Shown in pieces: positions 7,187 to 13,985 of a DNA stretch of 17,230 nt. This DNA is from a bacterium (GTDB lineage Bacteria; Desulfobacterota; Anaeroferrophillalia; Anaeroferrophillales; Tharpellaceae): contig JAOZKP010000024.1 of the NCBI GenBank assembly GCA_029935295.1, positions 1-17,230 on the forward strand, read 5' to 3'. Made by a program: the position numbers and the translations under genes. The notes beneath the pieces were generated by a model that saw only the letters and a list, made by a program, of their open reading frames with translations, had not been told where the DNA came from and did no database searches. The stretch's first letter is position 1. Each line of letters opens with the position of its first letter.

Positions 7187-9472
7187 ATGAACCAAGATAA
7201 CCAGAATATAACTCCAGACGCTACTGAGAAACAGTTTCTCGGCCAGTTTACCGAAAAAGCCTATCTTGAATATGCGATGTACGTCATTCTTGACCGGGCC
7301 CTGCCCTACATCGGCGACGGCCTTAAACCGGTACAGCGCCGCATCGTCTATGCAATGTCGGAACTCGGGCTTAAAGCCGGATCTAAATACAAAAAATCGG
7401 CCCGGACCGTGGGTGATGTCTTAGGTAAATTCCATCCGCACGGAGACTCTGCCTGCTACGAAGCAATGGTGGTGATGGCCCAGCCTTTTACCTACCGCTA
7501 TCCTTTAGTTGACGGTCAGGGCAACTGGGGCGCACCCGACGATCCGAAATCATTTGCCGCCATGCGTTACACTGAGTCCCGACTCTCCGCCTACGCCGAG
7601 CTCCTTTTAAGTGAACTCGGCAGCGGCACAGTTGACTGGGATGACAATTTTGACGGCACCTTAAAGGAACCAAAGCTGCTGCCGGCGCGCCTGCCGAATA
7701 TACTTTTAAATGGCAGCACCGGCATTGCCGTCGGTATGGCGACTGACATTCCCCCGCACAACCTGACTGAAGTTGCGGCCGCCTGCATTCACCTCCTTGA
7801 CCATCCAAATGCGACCACTAAAGATCTCTGTCAATTTATCAAAGGACCCGACTTTCCGACCCAAACTGAAATCATCACCCCGAATGAAGAGATTATCAGT
7901 ATTTACGAAAAAGGTAACGGCTCGATAAAAATGCGCGCCGTCTATCACAAAGAAGATCACGACATCGTCATCACCGCCCTGCCGCACCAGGCTTCCGGGG
8001 CCCGGATCATGGAGCAGATTGCAGCCCAGATGCAAGCCAAGAAACTGCCGCTGGTTGCGGATTTACGTGACGAATCCGACAACGAAGAACCGATTCGCCT
8101 GGTTATAATTCCGCGTTCAAACCGGATTGACTGCGAACAATTGATGGCCCATCTTTTTGCAACCACTGACCTTGAAAAAAACTATCGGGTAAACCTTAAC
8201 CTGATTGCTCTCGACGGCCGCCCCCGGGTTATGAACCTGGCGGAGATAATTGGCGAATGGCTGACTTTCCGCACCGAAGTTGTGCGTCGGCGTTTAGACT
8301 TCCGCCTTGATAAAGTTAAAGCCCGTCTCCATATTTTAAGCGGTCTCTTAATCGCATTTCTAAACCTTGACGAAGTCATAGAAATTATCCGCAACAACGA
8401 CCGCCCCAAACCGATTCTGATTAAACGTTTCACTTTGAGCGACATCCAGGCAGAAGCCATCCTCGAACTTAAACTGCGCCATCTCGCCAAACTTGAAGAG
8501 ATGAAAATCAGGGGTGAAGGGGACGAACTCGAACAGGAACGTCAGGCCCTGGAAGAGGTTTTAGGTTCGAAATCGAAGCTCAAAAGCCTGATTCGCAAAG
8601 AGATTAAAGCCTGCGCCAAACAGTATGGCGACGAGCGCCGCTCACCCACCGTAATCCGGACCGAAGCCCAGGCTCTGACCACAACCGACCTGCTGCCGAC
8701 TGAAGCAATTACAGTTATTCTTTCTGACAAAGGCTGGATCAGGGCGGCCAAGGGCCATGACATTAATCCGGAAAAGGTTAACTACCGCGCCGGTGACAGC
8801 TTCAAAAGGGCAGTTCCCGGGCGCAGCAACCAACCCGTAATTTTTCTGTCAACCAGCGGCCGCTGCTACACCCTGCCCTCGCACAATTTACCCTCGGCCC
8901 GCAGTCACGGCGAACCTTTAAGCGGCCGCTTGCATCTCGAAAACGACACCCACATCGAACATCTGCTGATGGGCGAAGAGAGTAAACTCTTTCTCCTCGC
9001 ATCAGATTCAGGCTACGGATTTATCGCCAAGCTCTCTGACTTAACCAGCAAAAACAAGAGTGGCAAAGCGGTGCTCACACTTCCTTCTGGAAGTCTGCCC
9101 CTGGCCCCGCTGGCCGTCAACAACATCCAGGAAGGGAACCTGGTCGCTTTAAGCAGCAGCGGCCGCATGCTGATCTTCCCGCTGGCGCAGCTCCCCCTGC
9201 TGCCGCGCGGCAAGGGCAACAAAATTATCCATTTTCCTCCGAATCGCAGTGAACACGATAAGGAGGTTTTAAAATCGATAGTTATTCTGCCCGCCGGAGC
9301 TACTCTGAAGGTCTACGCCGGCCGCCGCCATTTAACCCTGAAAAAAGATAGCCTGGAACGCTATATCGGCAATCGCGGCCGCCGCGGCCAGATGCTGCCG
9401 CACGGCCTGCAACGGGCGGAACGGATTGAAGTTATCAGCGCAACTGAAAAGGAAATAAAAGATGACAATTGA
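7187..9472 (+). CDS. parC: DNA topoisomerase IV subunit A (ParC)
   Basis: 761 residues, close to E. coli ParC (752). The breakage-reunion domain fills about 17-480: the quinolone-determining region HPHGDSACYEAMV keeps Ser88 and Glu92 (E. coli Ser80/Glu84 equivalents), and the catalytic Tyr128 sits in AAMRYTES. A ParC-type C-terminal wrapping domain follows (about 500-750) with repeated blade-like segments such as GWIRAAKGHD, GYGFIAKLSDL and GRRGQMLPHGLQR; the GyrA box is not seen. The whole sequence tracks the gammaproteobacterial ParC type. Shine-Dalgarno AGGA lies before ATG. The last codons overlap the start of a tiny ORF at 9462. Wild-type residues at 88 and 92 imply no classical quinolone-resistance change here. 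Confidence 0.94.
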   Translation: MNQDNQNITPDATEKQFLGQFTEKAYLEYAMYVILDRALPYIGDGLKPVQRRIVYAMSELGLKAGSKYKKSARTVGDVLGKFHPHGDSACYEAMVVMAQPFTYRYPLVDGQGNWGAPDDPKSFAAMRYTESRLSAYAELLLSELGSGTVDWDDNFDGTLKEPKLLPARLPNILLNGSTGIAVGMATDIPPHNLTEVAAACIHLLDHPNATTKDLCQFIKGPDFPTQTEIITPNEEIISIYEKGNGSIKMRAVYHKEDHDIVITALPHQASGARIMEQIAAQMQAKKLPLVADLRDESDNEEPIRLVIIPRSNRIDCEQLMAHLFATTDLEKNYRVNLNLIALDGRPRVMNLAEIIGEWLTFRTEVVRRRLDFRLDKVKARLHILSGLLIAFLNLDEVIEIIRNNDRPKPILIKRFTLSDIQAEAILELKLRHLAKLEEMKIRGEGDELEQERQALEEVLGSKSKLKSLIRKEIKACAKQYGDERRSPTVIRTEAQALTTTDLLPTEAITVILSDKGWIRAAKGHDINPEKVNYRAGDSFKRAVPGRSNQPVIFLSTSGRCYTLPSHNLPSARSHGEPLSGRLHLENDTHIEHLLMGEESKLFLLASDSGYGFIAKLSDLTSKNKSGKAVLTLPSGSLPLAPLAVNNIQEGNLVALSSSGRMLIFPLAQLPLLPRGKGNKIIHFPPNRSEHDKEVLKSIVILPAGATLKVYAGRRHLTLKKDSLERYIGNRGRRGQMLPHGLQRAERIEVISATEKEIKDDN

Positions 9473-9533
9473 TTGGGCCTATATGCGTAAAGGCTGAACC
9501 TCCTGTTCTTGAAGTCTTAAAGTGAACAAGTAA
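9462..9533 (+). pseudogene. Candidate ArsC-like selenoprotein N-terminus with in-frame UGA (remnant?)
   Basis: ATG 9462 overlaps the last 11 nt of parC in another frame and is preceded by AAAAGGA with 8-nt spacing. It reads MTIDWAYMRKG, then TGA (9495-9497), then ACC TCC TGT. If the TGA is selenocysteine this gives G-U-T-S-C, a UxxC redox motif following a W-x-Y-x-R-x-G lead that resembles the start of ArsC-family (seleno)proteins. Selenoprotein members are known in deltaproteobacteria. A short imperfect hairpin (9508-9522, CTTGAAGTCTTAAAG) has a G at its loop start 17 nt after the UGA, within the spacing expected of a bacterial SECIS. Against function, further in-frame stops occur at 9510 (TGA) and 9531 (TAA), and the frame soon runs into the palindromic element. 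It may be a decayed gene whose 3' part was lost, or a chance match. The family call rests on my recollection of short motifs, not on an alignment. Confidence 0.35.
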
Positions 9534-9589
9534 GGAACGCAACTTTCTGAATTGAACAAAAGACTCCAGGAAAACCGAGAATATGCGGG

Positions 9590-9751
9590 CTTTGGCTTCG
9601 CCCCTCCGTAACCGGGGTCAAACTTGACATATTGCTGGGAAACACAAATGTCAATTATGACCCCAATCGCCACATAACAGACAAAAATCCGACCTGTCTC
9701 GGTTGGGGTCATTGCTTTAGCTTTGACCCCGTACATTAGGGCGAAGCAAAG
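9590..9751. repeat. Composite palindromic GGGGTCA element (REP/BIME- or MITE-like)
   Basis: Outer arms CTTTGGCTTCGCCC (9590-9603) and GGGCGAAGCAAAG (9739-9751) are reverse complements apart from one bulged base. Inside lie four GGGGTCA half sites in alternating orientation: 9614-9620 (+), 9658-9664 (-), 9705-9711 (+), 9724-9730 (-). Nested pairs include TTGACAT/ATGTCAA (9624-9630/9648-9654) and the perfect 10-bp ATGACCCCAA/TTGGGGTCAT (9657-9666/9703-9712). The DNA or RNA could fold into two or more hairpins. No transposase is encoded. The arrangement suggests a REP-type or miniature mobile element moved by a REP-associated (Y1) transposase elsewhere, which is inference. It ends 30 bp before rqcH and may end or attenuate the parC transcript. 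Confidence 0.65.
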
Positions 9752-9781
9752 TTCACTCTGCCAACAACAACTTTAAAGTAA

Positions 9782-11314
9782 ATGGATGATGCAAGTTTAG
9801 AGATAATGGTCGCGGCTTTGGCAAAGCAGCTGCCGGGCACCTTTATCACCAAGGTGCACCAGATGACTCCTTATCATCTGCTTTTACGTCTGCGCGGCGG
9901 CGGCCAGGGCGGCGAGTTGCGCCTGTTGATTTCAATTGCACCGCAGGAACCCGGCCTCCATTTAACCTCCCGACGTTATCTAAACCCGCCCCGCCCTTTA
10001 CGTTTCTGCGCCTATCTCCGGCACCATCTGCAAGGCGCAAAGATCAGCACTATTGAAAAGATCAAAAATGACCGTATTATCATAATCAGGGCGGCCCGAC
10101 GAAACGAAGATGAACACCAACTTATAATTGAACTTCTCGGCAAACGCGGCAATGCCCTGTTGGGCCGGGGCGAAGAGATGTTGATCGGGGCGCTGATGCA
10201 TGATAAAAACAGCGCTGAACGACTTAAACCCGGATCACCATACCGACAACCGCCGGCGAAAGCTGAAGATCCCGCCGGCCCGTCTTCTCCGACCATTTTA
10301 CTAAAAACAATCGGCCTTGATAATTATCTTAACCTCACCAATCAAGAGCTGCAGGGCGGCTACGACAACTGGTTCTTCCCTCTCTACCAGGCCCATTACG
10401 GTGATATTGAAACTCGGCGTTTGTGCAAGTCGTTAAAACAGTACCAACGCCGCTTAAAGAAAAGGGCGAAAAAGCTGCAGACGGAACAAACTGAAAAAAC
10501 TAAGCATCTCAACGACAACCGGATTGGCGATCTTTTAAAGGGTGAGATTCACAGAATCAAACGAGGAACGCAAAAGGTTTCGGTTACCGATTACTACTCA
10601 AGTGATTTAGAGAAAGTTGAAATCACCTTAAACCCGGCGTTAAGTCCTCTGGCAAATCTGGAAAAATTTTATAAAAATGCCAAGAAAGCTAAGCGCGGCA
10701 TAAAACTTATTGAAAAACGGCTGCAAGAGACTGAACAGGAGAGAGATTACGCCGCTGAACTTCTCTTTCAACTTGAAGAGTTAAGCAATGATCCGGATCG
10801 GACAATCTCCGATGAAGAGCAGGAGTTACTTGAACTGGCAGCAGAACTGACCGAAAAAAAACGACGCCTGCCGCAGCCCCCGCAAACCGGCAAATCCAAG
10901 TCGAAAACCAAGCTAAAATCAAAACCGGAAAAACATAAAACAACTGACAAAAAACAGCGTGGGGTCGAAAAAATTTCCGGCATCAGCGGCGGCATTATCT
11001 ATCTCGGCCGCAATGTGATCGGCAACGAAAATATTTACCGTCATTTAGGAACACCAAACGACCTCTGGTTTCATGCCCACGACTGCCCCGGAGCTCATGT
11101 TCTTTTAAAAACCGCGCCCGGTGCCGCAGAGTGCGCCAAAGAACAGATGCAGGCGGCGGCTTTGGCGGCAACCAACTCAAAATTTAACACTGAAAAAGTA
11201 ACCGCCGTCACCATGACCCGGGTAAAACATCTCCGCAAACCCAAAGGCGGCCGTTTAGGACAACTGCTTTTAAGCGGACCGATTAAAACACTACAGGTAA
11301 ACAATCATGACTGA
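9782..11314 (+). CDS. rqcH: NFACT family protein, RqcH-like (ribosome-associated quality control)
   Basis: 510 residues, somewhat shorter than typical RqcH/Rqc2 proteins. The NFACT-N domain (about 1-200) has the Asp97-Arg98 pair in KNDRIIII; a DR pair at this place is required for alanine tailing in Bacillus RqcH. A charged helical region (about 205-385) probably forms the coiled-coil arms, with the helical hairpin domain before it not separately resolved. A lysine-rich linker (about 369-395) leads to the NFACT-R domain (about 400-500): GGIIYLGRNVIGNENI, DLWFHAHDCPGAH (427-439; Ala where many homologues have Ser). The protein should bind obstructed 50S subunits and add C-terminal alanine tails. 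There is only a weak AAAG before the ATG, but the N-terminus aligns with family starts. It overlaps glcD by 8 nt (ATGACTGA), so the two are translationally coupled. Confidence 0.85.
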   Translation: MDDASLEIMVAALAKQLPGTFITKVHQMTPYHLLLRLRGGGQGGELRLLISIAPQEPGLHLTSRRYLNPPRPLRFCAYLRHHLQGAKISTIEKIKNDRIIIIRAARRNEDEHQLIIELLGKRGNALLGRGEEMLIGALMHDKNSAERLKPGSPYRQPPAKAEDPAGPSSPTILLKTIGLDNYLNLTNQELQGGYDNWFFPLYQAHYGDIETRRLCKSLKQYQRRLKKRAKKLQTEQTEKTKHLNDNRIGDLLKGEIHRIKRGTQKVSVTDYYSSDLEKVEITLNPALSPLANLEKFYKNAKKAKRGIKLIEKRLQETEQERDYAAELLFQLEELSNDPDRTISDEEQELLELAAELTEKKRRLPQPPQTGKSKSKTKLKSKPEKHKTTDKKQRGVEKISGISGGIIYLGRNVIGNENIYRHLGTPNDLWFHAHDCPGAHVLLKTAPGAAECAKEQMQAAALAATNSKFNTEKVTAVTMTRVKHLRKPKGGRLGQLLLSGPIKTLQVNNHD

Positions 11315-12704
11315 ACTGACAGAAATACTGCAACGGCAGCTGGCTTTAAAACTTCTTAAAAACGGTTTTCATCCGGAACAAGTCGTAACCTCGGCAGCGG
11401 CCCTCTCCTGCTACGGTTATGACGCCACCCGACAACAGACTGAACCGATGCTGGCGCTGCTTCCAGAAAATGAAGAACAGGTTAAAACCATCCTTAAAAT
11501 AGCCGGTGAAAAAAGTTTGAAAATTTTTCCGCGCGGAGCCGGGAGTGGCATGTCCGGCGGCTCAATCCCGACTGATGACGGAATAATTATCTCCCTTACA
11601 AGAATGAAACAGATTCTTGAGATAGATGAAGAGAATATGATTGCCACGGTTGAACCCGGCGTCATTACCGGCGAACTACAGGAAGAGGTCAGCCGCTGCG
11701 GCCTGTTCTACCCACCCGACCCCGCCAGCCTCGCATTTTCAACCATCGGCGGCAATGTCACTGAAAATGCCGGCGGCCCCCGGGCGGTTAAATACGGAGT
11801 TACCGGTAATTTTGTCATGGGCCTTGAAGCCTATCTGGTTAACGGCGAGAAGATAAAATGCGGCAATAAATGTATCAAGTCAGTCTCTGGATATGATCTC
11901 ACCTCACTTTTAGTCGGCTCGGAAGGCACCCTGGCAATTATCACCAAGATTCTCTTAAAACTCCTGCCGGCGCCCGAAACTGTCAAAACATCACTTCTGG
12001 CATTCGCCTCAATGAGTGCGGCTGCACGGGCGGTCAACGCCATGCTCAAACATCAGATCAACCCCTCAACCATTGAGTTTTTAGACCATCACTCGATTAA
12101 TGCAGTCCGTTCGGCTTTGCCATTCACTCTGCCGGAGGCGGCTGATACCGTGCTTCTAGTCGAAATCGACGGCCCGGACGCGTTAGTCAAAGCGCAAAGT
12201 GAAAAACTCAGCCGGCTTTTTCAGGATGAGGCCTTGGTTTTAATCGAAGCCAAAGATGAGAACGAACGGGAACAACTCTGGCTCGCCCGACGTAAACTCT
12301 CACCAGCAATCGCTAATATTGCTCCACATAAAATAAATGAGGATATTGCCGTACCGTTGGCAGCGATCCCGGAAGTAATTTCCCGCTTAGAAAAACTCTC
12401 GCAAGAGATTGACCTGCCGATTGTCTGTTTCGGCCATGCCGGCGACGGTAATATCCATGTCAATGTCATGCTCGACAAAAATGATCCGGCCCAGGCAATT
12501 CGGGGCCATAAGGCAATTGATGAAATATTTGCCATCACCCTGGAACTGGGAGGCACGCTCTCCGGCGAACACGGCATCGGCAATACCAAATCCGCCTATT
12601 TCAGCAAAGAGTGGACCCCGGCAACCATTGCCACGATGAAGGCTATAAAAAAAGCCTTCGATCCCGGGAATCGCTTAAATCCCGGGAAAATTTTTCCGGC
12701 CTAA
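11307..12704 (+). CDS. glcD: FAD-linked 2-hydroxyacid oxidoreductase (GlcD / D-lactate dehydrogenase type)
   Basis: 465 residues, the length of GlcD. The PCMH-type FAD-binding domain (FAD_binding_4, about 45-230) shows PRGAGSGMSGG (75-85), PPDPAS and IGGNVTENAGG (147-157). The FAD-oxidase C-terminal domain carries HAGDGNIHVNVM (377-388) and GTLSGEHGIG (416-425), whose histidines are expected around the flavin and metal/substrate site. It oxidises glycolate or D-lactate to the 2-oxoacid and passes electrons through its Fe-S partner GlcF, encoded 9 nt downstream. The substrate cannot be fixed by sequence inspection; absence of a glcE gene makes D-lactate dehydrogenase at least as likely as glycolate oxidase. 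The gene starts inside rqcH, with AGGT about 8 nt before ATG. Confidence 0.88.
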   Translation: MTELTEILQRQLALKLLKNGFHPEQVVTSAAALSCYGYDATRQQTEPMLALLPENEEQVKTILKIAGEKSLKIFPRGAGSGMSGGSIPTDDGIIISLTRMKQILEIDEENMIATVEPGVITGELQEEVSRCGLFYPPDPASLAFSTIGGNVTENAGGPRAVKYGVTGNFVMGLEAYLVNGEKIKCGNKCIKSVSGYDLTSLLVGSEGTLAIITKILLKLLPAPETVKTSLLAFASMSAAARAVNAMLKHQINPSTIEFLDHHSINAVRSALPFTLPEAADTVLLVEIDGPDALVKAQSEKLSRLFQDEALVLIEAKDENEREQLWLARRKLSPAIANIAPHKINEDIAVPLAAIPEVISRLEKLSQEIDLPIVCFGHAGDGNIHVNVMLDKNDPAQAIRGHKAIDEIFAITLELGGTLSGEHGIGNTKSAYFSKEWTPATIATMKAIKKAFDPGNRLNPGKIFPA

Positions 12705-12713
12705 GAGAATATT

Positions 12714-13952
12714 ATGACAATGACTCAATCTGAAATCTATCAAGAGCTGAAAAAGTGCGTTAAATGCGGCGCCTGCATGGCGGTCTGCCCGATCTACCGG
12801 CAGACCGGGCGGGAAGAGATGGTGGCCCGGGGCAAACTCAACCTGATTGAAATAATCCACAATAACCGGGAACTGCCGGAGGCCTGGATTGAAGCCGTGG
12901 ATCACTGCCTGCTCTGCTGCTCCTGCGAAGAAAACTGCTCCAAAGAGGTTAAAATAACAGAAGTTATTGCCGCAGCCCGCATTCACCAGACAGAAATTAA
13001 AGGGTTGAATAAGGTTAAAAAAGGAGCTTTTGCACTCCTCAAAAATCGCATTTTTTCAATCGCAAAATTCGTCAAACTGGGTTCCTTGGTACAGTGGATT
13101 TTGTGGCGGCGTCTGCCGCGCCACAGCGGCCTGGTTCGGAGACTGCCGTTACCGGGAATAGATGAAAACATGGTCGTCCCGATTCTCCCGCGCCGCAATC
13201 TTGATGATATTTTAAAAAAACGCAAAATCAACCCGCAGTTGCCATCGCTACTTTTCTTTCCCGGCTGTGCGACCCGCTATCTCCATCCACAAATGGGCCT
13301 GGATCTTATCTTCGTACTGGAGCAACTTGGCTTTAACGCCATTGTCCCAACTGAATTTAACTGCTGCGGCATGGTTACCTGGGGGGCGGGTGATGCGGCA
13401 ACTAACACTCAACTTAAGGAAGGAAATCTTAAGGTTTTTAATGACAATGCCCAGGTCAAGACCGTAGTGACCGGCTGTGCTTCCTGTGGTCACGCTTTGA
13501 AAGAGTATGACAATCTCCCGCAAGAGTGTGAGATCCTTGATATCAGTGAGTTTCTTTTCCGTCACAAAGAAAAACTTGAGCAACTGGTTGCGGGCCGCAA
13601 TCTCACCCGGAAAATTACCTATCACGACCCCTGCCATCTCCGCAAAGGTCAAGGCATTACTAAAGAGCCGCGCTGGCTGCTTAAACTGATCGCGGGTGAG
13701 AACTTTATTGAGATGCGTCACCCTGAACGCTGCTGCGGTGCCGGCGGTACTTTTGGATTGACTCATAAAGAGCTCTCGCGCAAAATTCTTAAGGAAAAAA
13801 CCGATGCGGCCGATGCCACCGGCGCCGAAATTGTTACCAGCGGCTGCCCGGGTTGTCTTCTGCAACTAACTGAGGGTGCCGTTGTTGCCGACAGCAGCTG
13901 GCAGACTGAACACCCGTTGTCTCTGCTCGCGGAACTGCTGCGAAATAGCTGA
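12714..13952 (+). CDS. glcF: Fe-S oxidoreductase subunit, GlcF-like (two CCG domains)
   Basis: 412 residues, usual for GlcF. Two N-terminal [4Fe-4S] motifs: C15-x2-C18-x2-C21-x3-C25-P and C65-x2-C68-x2-C71-x3-C75. Two cysteine-rich CCG domains follow: PGC185, NCCG (216-219) and GCASCG (254-259); then HDPCH (304-308), CCGAGG (340-345) and GCPGC (377-381). Such subunits take electrons from the flavoprotein GlcD and pass them to quinone or another membrane carrier; heterodisulfide-reductase-like subunits share the CCG domain but here the neighbour fixes the role. ATG 12714 has an AAGAG-like site upstream; ATG 12720 is an alternative two codons in. No membrane segment is evident. Confidence 0.88.
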   Translation: MTMTQSEIYQELKKCVKCGACMAVCPIYRQTGREEMVARGKLNLIEIIHNNRELPEAWIEAVDHCLLCCSCEENCSKEVKITEVIAAARIHQTEIKGLNKVKKGAFALLKNRIFSIAKFVKLGSLVQWILWRRLPRHSGLVRRLPLPGIDENMVVPILPRRNLDDILKKRKINPQLPSLLFFPGCATRYLHPQMGLDLIFVLEQLGFNAIVPTEFNCCGMVTWGAGDAATNTQLKEGNLKVFNDNAQVKTVVTGCASCGHALKEYDNLPQECEILDISEFLFRHKEKLEQLVAGRNLTRKITYHDPCHLRKGQGITKEPRWLLKLIAGENFIEMRHPERCCGAGGTFGLTHKELSRKILKEKTDAADATGAEIVTSGCPGCLLQLTEGAVVADSSWQTEHPLSLLAELLRNS

Positions 13953-13985
13953 TCAATCAAACCGAACCCGAAAGGTGATTTCACA

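Noticed and set aside
6596..7195. 199-codon reverse-strand ORF inside parE
   Set aside because: Lies fully antisense to a well-conserved ParE TOPRIM/C-terminal region; codon pattern explains the open frame.
5252..9472. Reading the pair as gyrB-gyrA
   Set aside because: Subunit lengths, ParE-specific runs such as MYTDTTRPNHL and the ParC-type C-terminal domain without a GyrA box all favour topoisomerase IV.
9624..9629. Perfect TTGACA as a -35 for rqcH
   Set aside because: No -10 hexamer at 15-19 bp; the hexamer is part of the TTGACAT/ATGTCAA arm of the palindromic element.
9479..9736. 85-codon reverse-strand ORF in the parC-rqcH gap
   Set aside because: It spans the palindromic element, which keeps frames open by symmetry, and has no ribosome binding site or recognisable motif.
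13248..13865. 205-codon reverse-strand ORF inside glcF
   Set aside because: Antisense shadow of GlcF; the forward frame carries all the conserved cysteine motifs.
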